Of a stretch of 64,000 bases of DNA, positions 34,368 to 42,600 are shown in pieces. The stretch's first letter is position 1; the number at the start of each line of letters is the position of its first letter. Source of the DNA: JABWCE01 sp964355045 (GTDB taxonomy: Bacteria > Bacteroidota > Bacteroidia > NS11-12g > UBA9320); NCBI GenBank assembly GCA_964355045.1, contig CAYHCM010000001.1, positions 1 through 64,000 on the forward strand. Reading direction: 5' to 3'. The notes under the pieces are model-generated. The model did not search any database, was not told the origin of the DNA, and worked only from the letters and a program-made list of their open reading frames with translations. The position numbers were made by a program, and so were the translations under genes.

Positions 34368-34505
34368 ATGAGAAGTTCTAAATTTTTAAAAATCGTAATC
34401 CTTTCTCTGGGAATTTTAATCCTCTTCGATTCATGTTCATCGGCCCGCACCAAGCGGGGTTGCGATGGAGGTAAAAAAACAAGAGTGCCTTTTGGGTATA
34501 TGTAG
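34368..34505 (+). CDS. Small lipoprotein
   Basis: A 45-residue protein: signal sequence MRSSKFLKIVILSLGILILF, lipobox FDSC with Cys at residue 23, then a short basic tail SSARTKRGCDGGKKTRVPFG. It begins 45 bp after the arginase-like gene and is probably in the same operon. Short Bacteroidota lipoproteins of this sort have no known function. Confidence 0.65.
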   Translation: MRSSKFLKIVILSLGILILFDSCSSARTKRGCDGGKKTRVPFGYM

Positions 34506-34573
34506 AGGGATTATTTATATCTATTTCTTTGATTGGTTGTTTTGTATAATTATGGAAAAATCAACTAATATTT

Positions 34574-34680
34574 CCTATCGGTTGGTGTCACCAACCGAAA
34601 CAAATTTTCCTCTTTCCTTGTGGTTGGTGTCACCAAACGAAACTGCTGAATATTTTCCAATAGGTTGGTGTAACCAAAAA
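34574..34680. repeat. Cluster of three REP-like hairpins
   Basis: Three related copies: 34574-34600 (CCTATCGGTTGGTGTCACCAACCGAAA), 34621-34643 (TGGTTGGTGTCACCAAACGAA) and 34658-34680 (AATAGGTTGGTGTAACCAAA), with increasing divergence. The loop is shorter here than in the copies at 10710-10898. They lie just beyond the 3' end of the second toxin gene. Confidence 0.8.
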
Positions 34681-34689
34681 ATAAAAAAA

Positions 34690-34977
34690 TCAATAATTCA
34701 ATAAGGAGCCATGAATTATTAATTTTACTTCGGTTCTATCATATTCTACAGCATATGCAATAACCCAATCATTGTAAAAGAAATAACGCCAATTCATCGA
34801 TTTAAATTCAGGATATTTACATATGGCATGATTGTTAAAAGTAGTCAGCGTTTTCTTAATAAAATTCAAAAAAAAGATTGTAAATTTTTTGCCGCTTCCG
34901 GGAGTATTTTTTCTCTCAATAAATTTTTCAATCTCGGTTAAAGTCGCAAAAGCCTCTGCTTTTATCTTTATTTTCAT
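34690..34977 (-). CDS. RelE/ParE-family toxin, second copy
   Basis: A 95-residue basic protein related to the toxin at 11192-11479: same length and the shared features AEAFATLTEIEKFIERKNTPGSG, FLNFIKKTL, ICKYPEF, FFYNDWVIAYAVEYD and the C-terminal GSLLNY. Overall identity is modest, so the two are old paralogues or were gained separately. Its ATG overlaps the antitoxin stop by 4 bp. Confidence 0.8.
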   Translation of the reverse strand: MKIKIKAEAFATLTEIEKFIERKNTPGSGKKFTIFFLNFIKKTLTTFNNHAICKYPEFKSMNWRYFFYNDWVIAYAVEYDRTEVKLIIHGSLLNY

Positions 34978-35216
34978 TCTGATAAACTTAAAATAAGAGA
35001 ATCTATATCTAACGATTCACTATTCTCAACTCGGCTTATATATTCTACTAATTCAGATTTTTTCGCTTTTCTACCAATTCCAAAACCTACATCCTTTGCA
35101 GTTAAAGATATTGATTTTCCGGAATTGACTTTTTGAGTTTTTACCCCAAGTTCTTTTAATAAACCTAAAATCATTTTATCCTTAGAAGAATTAGAAAGTT
35201 CAATAAGATATTCCAT
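34974..35216 (-). CDS. Antitoxin of the second toxin-antitoxin pair
   Basis: An 80-residue protein, MEYLIELSNSSKDKMILGLL then KELGVKTQKVNSGKS, with an acidic C-terminus (SRVENSESLDIDSLILSLSE). It is first in the operon and overlaps the toxin by 4 bp. It shares layout and scattered residues with the antitoxin at 10971-11195. A TAATTTTG promoter element ends 4 bp before its ATG, the same spacing as at the first pair. Confidence 0.75.
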   Translation of the reverse strand: MEYLIELSNSSKDKMILGLLKELGVKTQKVNSGKSISLTAKDVGFGIGRKAKKSELVEYISRVENSESLDIDSLILSLSE

Positions 35217-35220
35217 GTTT

Positions 35221-35228
35221 CAAAATTA
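35221..35228 (-). promoter_or_regulatory. -7 promoter element of the second toxin-antitoxin pair
   Basis: TAATTTTG on the minus strand fits TAnnTTTG and ends 4 bp before the antitoxin ATG, which predicts a nearly leaderless transcript. Confidence 0.45.
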
Positions 35229-35262
35229 TTGATTTTTTATTCAGATGTTTCATAAAAAAAAT

Positions 35263-35362
35263 NNNNNNNNNNNNNNNNNNNNNNNNNNNNNNNNNNNNNN
35301 NNNNNNNNNNNNNNNNNNNNNNNNNNNNNNNNNNNNNNNNNNNNNNNNNNNNNNNNNNNNNN
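35263..35362. other. Assembly gap (100 N) with 55-bp duplicated borders
   Basis: 35208-35262 is identical to 35363-35417, so the true sequence is very likely continuous, with only one copy of these 55 bp. Confidence 0.95.
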
Positions 35363-35432
35363 ATATTCCATGTTTCAAAATTATTGATTTTTTATTCAGA
35401 TGTTTCATAAAAAAAATTGAAAACTTAACACT

Positions 35433-36053
35433 CTACCACAAATGCTCCGTCGAATTTTCAAGTGTCACTTTAAATTGGCCATCCCCCGTATGCTCAAGAA
35501 TATATAAACATAAGTTTTGATGCCTGAATTCTTCCATTTTACTTAAAGGAACATCCAACAATAAACACAGAAAACTTCGGATAGCCCGGCCATGCATACA
35601 TATTAAAATGGTATTCTCGTGTTCCTGCGCCATTATTTTGTCTAAGGCCAACTTTTGCCTGTTATACATTTTATTAGGCGATTCGCCGTCGGCTATGGCT
35701 TTGTCCAAATACCCGGCTTTCCAATCTTCAATCATTTGGTGATAATGTAGCTGGTTAAGATTATTGGGAACGGCTCCTTCCATAATACCCCAGTTTATTT
35801 CATTCAAACCGGGCAATTTTTCATGTTCAATTTCCTTTTTTAAAAAAGGAGCAACGCTTTGAAAGGTGCGATTTAATTCAGAAATATAAATTTTATCAAA
35901 TGGAATATGCTTGTAGGCCATGTAAAAAAGATGGGCCTGAAGCCTCCCTTTTTCGTTTAAATCGGAATTAATTCCACTTCCCTGAATAATTCCTCGTTTA
36001 TTATACTCAGTTTCTCCATGTCGTATCAAGTAAATTGTTTTTTTTGTAGTCAA
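35433..36053 (-). CDS. Histidine phosphatase (phosphoglycerate-mutase family)
   Basis: A 206-residue branch-1 histidine phosphatase. The nucleophile motif is IYLIRHGETEYNKRGIIQG; the second catalytic His is in ILICMHGRAIRSFLCLLL; the general-acid Glu is in LNEINWGIMEGAVP. Similar proteins are called phosphoglycerate mutase or alpha-ribazole phosphatase, but substrates vary and none is assigned. The start is TTG. It is divergent from the thioesterase gene, with 11 bp between. Confidence 0.9.
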   Translation of the reverse strand: MTTKKTIYLIRHGETEYNKRGIIQGSGINSDLNEKGRLQAHLFYMAYKHIPFDKIYISELNRTFQSVAPFLKKEIEHEKLPGLNEINWGIMEGAVPNNLNQLHYHQMIEDWKAGYLDKAIADGESPNKMYNRQKLALDKIMAQEHENTILICMHGRAIRSFLCLLLDVPLSKMEEFRHQNLCLYILEHTGDGQFKVTLENSTEHLW

Positions 36054-36064
36054 ATTTGTAACCT

Positions 36065-36496
36065 ATGTTTTACAACAGCAAAAATATAACACTTGAATCA
36101 TTAAATAAGCGAATAGAAAATACGCTTGGTTCTCATCTTGGAATGGAAGTTACCGAAATAGGCGACCATTATTTAATTATGAAAATGCCGGTTGACCATC
36201 GAACCATACAACCCATGGGCTATATAAATGGCGGTGCAAGTATGGCTTTGGCGGAGGTGGCTGGCAGTTTGGCTGCAAGTTTATCGGTAAGTGATGACAA
36301 GGCCTGTGCCGGTTTGGATATAAATGGGAATCATATCAAATCTGTAAAATCGGGATATGTTTATGGAAAAGCAGTTCCTTTGCACTTGGGAAATAATACG
36401 CATGTATGGGAAATAAAAATAACTGACGAAAATCAAAACCTTATTTGCATTGCAAGACTTACTATTGCAGTAATTGATTTACCAAAAATAAAATGA
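36065..36496 (+). CDS. Hotdog-fold thioesterase, PaaI/MenI-like
   Basis: A 143-residue hotdog thioesterase. It has the family pattern DHRTIQPMGYINGGASMALAEVAGSLAA (central helix with the catalytic Glu) and LDINGNHIKSVKSGYVYGKAVPLHLGNNTHVWEIKI. It overlaps the isochorismate synthase gene by 4 bp (ATGA), so it is probably the 1,4-dihydroxy-2-naphthoyl-CoA hydrolase of menaquinone synthesis (MenI). That role is inferred from context. Confidence 0.88.
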   Translation: MFYNSKNITLESLNKRIENTLGSHLGMEVTEIGDHYLIMKMPVDHRTIQPMGYINGGASMALAEVAGSLAASLSVSDDKACAGLDINGNHIKSVKSGYVYGKAVPLHLGNNTHVWEIKITDENQNLICIARLTIAVIDLPKIK

Positions 36497-37482
36497 CCCA
36501 AAAACCTTTTGTTTATTGGAAAGAACCGGGTAAGGATGAAATTTTCACTATCCTGAATCCGATTTTTAAAAAAATAAAAAAACCTGAAATATCAATTGAG
36601 GGTTTTTTATTTTACCCCTATAAAAAAAATGGCTCAGGCTATTTTATAAAAGGTGAAATTGAAAAAAGAAATGAACTTGATTTTCCACCGATTTTAAGTT
36701 CAAAGACTACTGATAGTAATTTTAATAATAATTCAGGTCACTATATTTCCGTGGTAAATAATGCCATTAAAAACATAAAAAGCGGTTTTTACGAAAAAGT
36801 GGTTTTGGCCCGAACCTTTACCGAATCTCTTTCAGTAAAATTTCGATTAAACGATTTTTTTAAAAAATTAATAAATGCCTACCCAAATTCGTTTGTTTAC
36901 TGCATAGGTTTGGATAAGGAAATATGGATTGGTGCCAGTCCGGAGGTATTTTTAAAAAAGGAAAAGGATTTGTTTTTAACCTATGCTATGGCCGGAACAA
37001 GGCAACCTGATTCCTTAACCCCTTTTGGCACGAAAGAAAAAGCTGAACAGGAAATTGTTAAAAATTATATTCTGAATATTCTCAACGAAAAACATTCTGA
37101 TACAATTGAAATTACTCATTTGGAGGAAATAAATACCGGAAACCTGAAACATTTAATAACAGAAATAAAATTTAAAACCCAAACGCCATTAGAAATTATT
37201 CAAAAACTTCATCCAACGCCGGCTGTATGCGGTACACCATTGGATAGTGCTGCCGCATTTATAAAAGAAAATGAAAAATTTGACCGGGCATATTATTCAG
37301 GATTCTTAGGTCCGGTATATGAAAATAAAGATTTTTCGCTTTGGGTAAATTTAAGATGTGCCAAAATTAATGCCGGCCAAATTACCTATTATGCCGGAGC
37401 AGGAATAGTAGCTGAAAGCCAGGCCGAAGCCGAGTGGCTTGAAACGGAACGAAAAATGGATACTTTGAGGTTATTATTATAA
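36493..37482 (+). CDS. menF: Isochorismate synthase
   Basis: A 329-residue chorismate-utilising enzyme turning chorismate into isochorismate, the entry step to menaquinone. Motifs: GFYEKVVLARTF, IWIGASPEVFLKK, TYAMAGTRQ, EHSDTIEITHLEEINTGNLKH-type metal region (residues about 195-215), HPTPAVCGTP, RAYYSGFLGPV and YYAGAGIVAESQAEAEWLE. It is shorter than E. coli MenF at the N-terminus, as usual in Bacteroidota. Menaquinone is the expected quinone in this group. Its last 6 bp overlap the convergent HIT gene. Confidence 0.93.
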   Translation: MTQKPFVYWKEPGKDEIFTILNPIFKKIKKPEISIEGFLFYPYKKNGSGYFIKGEIEKRNELDFPPILSSKTTDSNFNNNSGHYISVVNNAIKNIKSGFYEKVVLARTFTESLSVKFRLNDFFKKLINAYPNSFVYCIGLDKEIWIGASPEVFLKKEKDLFLTYAMAGTRQPDSLTPFGTKEKAEQEIVKNYILNILNEKHSDTIEITHLEEINTGNLKHLITEIKFKTQTPLEIIQKLHPTPAVCGTPLDSAAAFIKENEKFDRAYYSGFLGPVYENKDFSLWVNLRCAKINAGQITYYAGAGIVAESQAEAEWLETERKMDTLRLLL

Positions 37483-37866
37483 ATATTTTCGGATTAAACT
37501 GGCTGTGGCAGCTAATTCTTCATGGGTTGGTTTCATTTTTTCTTTAGAAAAATCCATATCTGAAACCGAATTAATCGGTATCAGGTGAATATGTGCATGT
37601 GGTACTTCCAATCCAATAACCGCTATCCCTATTTTCGAACATGGAATGGCTGATTTTATGGCTTTGGCAATTTTTTGCGAGAACAAATGCAAAGCTGCTA
37701 GATCGGAGGGAGGCATATCAAAAATATAATCAACCTGTAGCTTTGGAATTACCAATACATGTCCCGCTTTCAAAGGCATAATATCTAAAAAAGCCAAATG
37801 GTCATCATCTTCGGCTATTTTATGGCAAGGGATTTCGCCGTTTATTATTTTAGTAAATATGGACAT
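37477..37866 (-). CDS. HIT-family nucleotide-binding protein
   Basis: A 129-residue histidine-triad protein: IFTKIINGEIPCHKIAEDDDHLAFLDIMPLKAGHVLVIPK at the N-terminus and the triad HAHIHLIPI near the C-terminus. Members hydrolyse nucleoside phosphoramidates or related nucleotides. It overlaps menF tail to tail by 6 bp and lies downstream of greA. Confidence 0.93.
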   Translation of the reverse strand: MSIFTKIINGEIPCHKIAEDDDHLAFLDIMPLKAGHVLVIPKLQVDYIFDMPPSDLAALHLFSQKIAKAIKSAIPCSKIGIAVIGLEVPHAHIHLIPINSVSDMDFSKEKMKPTHEELAATASLIRKYL

Positions 37867-37891
37867 ACTATTTATGATTTTAGATTTATTT

Positions 37892-37959
37892 CCGTCACTT
37901 TAAAGTGACGGCAATAGATGATTTTTAGATTTGACAACTTTTAAAAAGTTGTCAAATCT
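37892..37959. terminator. Two hairpins between greA and the HIT gene
   Basis: A perfect 20-bp palindrome CCGTCACTTTAAAGTGACGG (37892-37911) and a 14-bp stem AGATTTGACAACTT / AAGTTGTCAAATCT with a 5-nt loop (37927-37959). The second lies 14 bp after the greA stop and probably ends greA transcription, although its T tract is weak on that strand. The first may be a protein-binding site or a second stem. Confidence 0.55.
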
Positions 37960-37973
37960 TTAAACATTCCCAT

Positions 37974-38447
37974 TTAAGCTACCGAAATTTCAAGAATTTC
38001 AAAATTAATAATTCCAACCGGCACTGTTACTTCTACTATATCTCCAACTTTTTTGCCCATTAAGCCCATACCAATTGGTGATTTAACGGATATTTTACCC
38101 AATTTAAGGTCGGCCTCTTTTTCTGAAACAATGGTATATTTTACATTGGTATTCGTTTTTAAATTAAGAACCGTTACCTTGGTTAGTATTCCTACTTTGC
38201 TAAGATCTACTTTGGTTTCATCCAATATCCGGCTATCGCCTAAAATATTTTTTAACTTTGAAATTTTCATTTCAAGCATTCCCTGAGCTTCCTTGGCTGC
38301 ATCGTATTCGGCATTTTCTGATAGGTCTCCCTTTTCTTTAGCCTCAGCTATTTGGCCGCTGATTCTGCGACGTTCTACTTTTTCTAACTGTTCAATTTCC
38401 TTTACCAGGGCATCGTAACCAACTTTGGTCATGTAATTAATAGCCAT
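37974..38447 (-). CDS. greA: Transcription elongation factor GreA
   Basis: A 157-residue GreA, which enters the RNA polymerase secondary channel and stimulates transcript cleavage. The N-terminal coiled coil covers about residues 1-75 with the acidic tip in KEKGDLSENAEYDAAKEAQGML. The C-terminal FKBP-like domain has the YTIVSEKEADLKLGKISVKSPIGMGLMGKKVGD block. Length is normal and the start is ATG. Confidence 0.96.
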   Translation of the reverse strand: MAINYMTKVGYDALVKEIEQLEKVERRRISGQIAEAKEKGDLSENAEYDAAKEAQGMLEMKISKLKNILGDSRILDETKVDLSKVGILTKVTVLNLKTNTNVKYTIVSEKEADLKLGKISVKSPIGMGLMGKKVGDIVEVTVPVGIINFEILEISVA

Positions 38448-38567
38448 ACAAATAATAATTAATTAATAGGGGTATAAAAATAAAGTTGCACCAACCGGAA
38501 TGGCTGATGCAACGCTACAAATATAATTTCTTTGTTATTAAGTCCTGCTTTCTTTTTAGCTAAATTT

Positions 38568-39641
38568 TTACTCCTCACTTCCTCCTAACGACATTTTAAC
38601 CCCTATGGCATGACTGCCATTAAAGGGATTGGAATGACGATATGAATAATCTAAAGCAAATCGGTTTCCTGATTGGCCAAATGGTAATTCAAACGTAATA
38701 CCGCCCATAGGACCGGTAGAAGCTGTTCGGCGTGTTGTATAACTTAAAATGTCTTTTTCATAAGCAAAACCTCCGCGAATCATAAACATGTTTTTGTAAT
38801 TGTACTCCGCACTAAACGTTAATTGATTTAATGAAAAAGCATTATAAGTAAAATTAGCGGCTGCGGTAAGTTTATTAAAATTTGTTTCTTTGGTTTTATC
38901 TAAATAAATATCATAAGCACCACCTATATTGATAAGCGCCGGAATATTAAATCTGGCAGCCCGCTGTATTACAGTAACCTCCTGGTCATTTATGGGGTTC
39001 AGCATTTTTGCGGCTATTCCATCTCCTGTAAATTTTACATCAGGCCCAATATTTTTAATTGATACCCCAAAATGAATATCATCTTTGTTTTTCCAGCTTG
39101 TTCTATACTGTATGCCTGCATCAAAAGCTACCCCTTGCAATCTAACATTCGATGCATTTTCAGAAAAAATACGCAATAATACACCCCCATTGATATGCTG
39201 AGTAAATTTTCGCCCATATCCTATTCCTAAATTTGTAAGCCTTGGAGAATATGTTCCAAGACCACCATCCGGTTGTTCAACAGTAGTAATTGGAATTTCT
39301 CCAAAATCAATGGATGTAATGGCCAACCCTAATGCATTATCATTTCCAAGGTTATGCGCAAATCCAAAATTGCTTACATTAACACCTGAACCGCTAAGCC
39401 AGTTGGTTCTTGAAAAAATAAAATCAGTTTTAGGCGTAGATGCCAAACCACCAATATTCATATACATTGATTCAATTCCTGTGATATGGCTTTGAGCCGA
39501 CCAACCCAAACCGGATGAACGTGCCCAACCATTAACAACAAGTTGTGTTGCGCTGGCCTGACCTCCTCTATCCGGGTTTCCTGCATATAAATTAACACTC
39601 AAAAAACCTATACCTATTATATTTAAAATTGTTTTTCTCAT
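38568..39641 (-). CDS. PorV/PorQ-family outer-membrane protein
   Basis: A 357-residue outer-membrane barrel of the FadL-like PorV/PorQ family. Signal peptide at residues 1-20. Family blocks: GQASATQLVVNGWARSSGLG, a conserved GIESMYMNIGGLA (the common 'A..NPAG' position), INGGVLLRIFSENASNV, and GGFAYEKDI near the C-terminus. PorV itself shuttles T9SS cargo to the attachment complex; others of the family act with specific surface proteins. It is the last of three genes in a row with the giant T9SS protein and the TonB-dependent receptor. Confidence 0.88.
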   Translation of the reverse strand: MRKTILNIIGIGFLSVNLYAGNPDRGGQASATQLVVNGWARSSGLGWSAQSHITGIESMYMNIGGLASTPKTDFIFSRTNWLSGSGVNVSNFGFAHNLGNDNALGLAITSIDFGEIPITTVEQPDGGLGTYSPRLTNLGIGYGRKFTQHINGGVLLRIFSENASNVRLQGVAFDAGIQYRTSWKNKDDIHFGVSIKNIGPDVKFTGDGIAAKMLNPINDQEVTVIQRAARFNIPALINIGGAYDIYLDKTKETNFNKLTAAANFTYNAFSLNQLTFSAEYNYKNMFMIRGGFAYEKDILSYTTRRTASTGPMGGITFELPFGQSGNRFALDYSYRHSNPFNGSHAIGVKMSLGGSEE

Positions 39642-39668
39642 TTTATTTTACTTAAATATTTTATTTTA

Positions 39669-42600
39669 TTAGAAGGAATCCAGATCAAGTTCACGCATTA
39701 TACCCATCCATTTCAATACTTTTTCGCCCAAGCCGGGTGCATTTACATGGATTAGATATACGCCACTGGCCACAGGTACTTTCGCATCATTTTTAATATC
39801 CCACACCATATCGGTACTCACGTCATCTTTTTTAAGTCGGCGTACAAGCGTTCCATCAACGGTATAAATAGAGATATCACATCGTTCAGGTAAATTAGTA
39901 AACTTCACCTTGTTTTCAACAGGGGTATTTTCATAAGCTGAAAATGCGTAGTAGGGATTAGGCACCACATTAATAATATCAAGAGCTGATTTACCAAGTT
40001 CTACTGATTTTTCGGTATATACATCATTTGTATTAAATGAATATCGTGGATTGTCATTGTTTTTTGAATTACCAACTCCCATTGTTTCATAAAAACGATA
40101 TGGCTTTTTTACCCTTATTTTAAATCTTACATCCGATTCAGGTACCGGCATTCCGCCTTCCTCTTTTATTTTATAACCGGGTGCCAAGAAGGTTGGTATT
40201 ACCCACATACACTGAAACATTACTTTATTTACTTCGTTTCGTTGGGCAAAAGCCGATGCAGTTCCTGAAATTCGGCTTAAAATACCGTGATAATAATTTC
40301 CTTCATCATATACAGGCCCTAACGGGAAACTGTTAATTGGTATATCAGAATACGAACCCATAATATAAATATAATGACGGCCTCCGTTGGCCAAAATACC
40401 CGAAGCATTATTTGCATAATTTCCTGCATCTGCTGTTGGGTTCCATTTCAAATCCTGCCCGTTATTGGCTTTTTGACGTGAATCTTCACCCATAATAATA
40501 TTGAGGCGTTGTCCGGTTTCAACATTAATAGCATATCCCGGAAACCAGCTACGGCCTATTTCTCCTGCTATTGGATTTCCGTTTATATCAATCGAATTAT
40601 GTTTTCTCAATTGAAATTTCTTGGCTCTGCCCTGACTAAATATACTATCATCACTCATTTCAATAACACATACTTTCGACCATTTACTTTTATCATCCGT
40701 AATTACCAATTCCACACCTGAAAGATGCTGCAATCCCCAGGTTCCGCCTATTACTGTTTCATCTACTGCCAAACCCTGTGTTGTAACAGCCTGATATTTT
40801 TTAGAATTACTGGTATAGCGGGATGCAAGCCGGTAAGGAGCTATTCGGCCTTGCCATAATTTTTCATAATTTTCAAAAGGATCAATGGCATTTGTACCCG
40901 AAGCAAAATCATTTTCAGAAGGGTCGTCATAGTTATTGCCTTTGCCATTTACACCTGAATGAATCCAGTTCCAAAAAGGCACACCGTCCATATCAGTCAT
41001 AGCGGTTAGCCATTCTTTGCCTTTGTTTGCAAATATTACTTCGGCACCTAATGACCCGTTAGTTTCATCAACATCCGAATTGCCCGGGTCTAATACCTGA
41101 TCAATGGTAACGGCCATACCCCAGTCAAAAGGATTGTCATTTTTATAAAATCCCGTAGCTTTGGCGGTAGCCAATTGCTCATTATGGACATTAATATAAT
41201 TTTCAGAAAAAAGTGTGTCCATAGTTCCATTATCATTTTTCTTTATCAATATCCATCGGGTAACATGCGATTTCACTCCTTTTGCCCGTAATTTAGGTGT
41301 GTTAGCAATGGAGTCCTTTAGCTCAATAAGAACAAGTTCAAACTCGCCTTGTGGAACTTTCAGCGGGTCAACTATGGTAACTTTAACAGGGCCTTTACCT
41401 ACATTATATGTTGGATTAGCCAAATAATAAGGAGGATTGAGAATGGCCAATTCACTTTCAGTGGTAAGGTCAATAATATTGCCACCATTACCGCTTCCTT
41501 CAAGCCGGGTGATTTTTGGACCCAGACCATATCCTGCCTGAACATTTGCCCCGCTATACCTTGGCTCGGTATTGCGCGGTGAGGCTATTACTTTTTGAAC
41601 CCGTCGTCCGGCCAGGTATTGATCAAGTTTACTGGCTGGTTCGGCAGCATATGATAAAATTAAATAATAATAGGTTTTAAAATTAACGAGCCGTTTATTC
41701 GATCCTACCGCGAAGGCATCATCCTTAATAGATATAGAATGGACAATTCCCTTATTCCCGTTATTACTTACATCTATCATCAATTTTGGTATCCGCTCCC
41801 CTAGGCTTACATCAAAGGGTTTATTGATTAAACGAATAATATTGTTTTTTAAATCGGCATAAAATATTTCACGTGCCTTATCCACATCATCCAAATCGCC
41901 TGTACCTACTGTACCATCTTTTAATTGATACACACGGTATCCTTCAAATTTATAAAGCTGGTTATTATTTTGCTCATCTTTTACAACAGCAGCATAACTT
42001 TCGATACGTTTGGTATCACCCAATAAAAAAATAAGTTCATTGTCCAACTCCTGTACTTCAGGAACAGGAGCATCCGGTCCGTCCACCACATCAAAGCAAT
42101 TATTAAACAAGGATTGTGCTTTATCGCTTGCTAATCGCAACTGGGTTAAGGAGCCTTCGGCACCGCCTGAACTTGCCCGTGCCCAAACTACACCTACCGT
42201 TAATTTATTTACAGCACCCGGTTTTAAGGTAAATGGGCCGCTTGTTTGTAAAAATCGTCGGTCTGCCGGTGGATTTCCTGCTGAACGTTCGTTCCAGTTA
42301 CCTGTAACTTTGGGATCGGTATCAAATGGAAACAAGTAATTTGTACAATTGGTTCCGGTTCGTCCTTGCTTATAATCCGCGGTCATACATTGTCCGTTTT
42401 TCCATCGGCCGGTTAGATAATAATAAAAATGAATTGGAAGGTTTGGGTTTCCAAAATTTGAAGGATCATTGTCATAATACACAAATTTACTCATACCCAG
42501 TTCCCATTTGGTAATAGTATCCGTACCATTAATAATAAGGGTATCTTTTTTGGGCCCTTCAAAAAAATCTATACCTACTGAAGGAGGATTTAATCCGTAC

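Noticed and set aside
34465..34704. 79-codon open frame with repeated SPTETN-like words
   Set aside because: The repetition is the translation of the REP-like hairpins; no start signal and no similarity.
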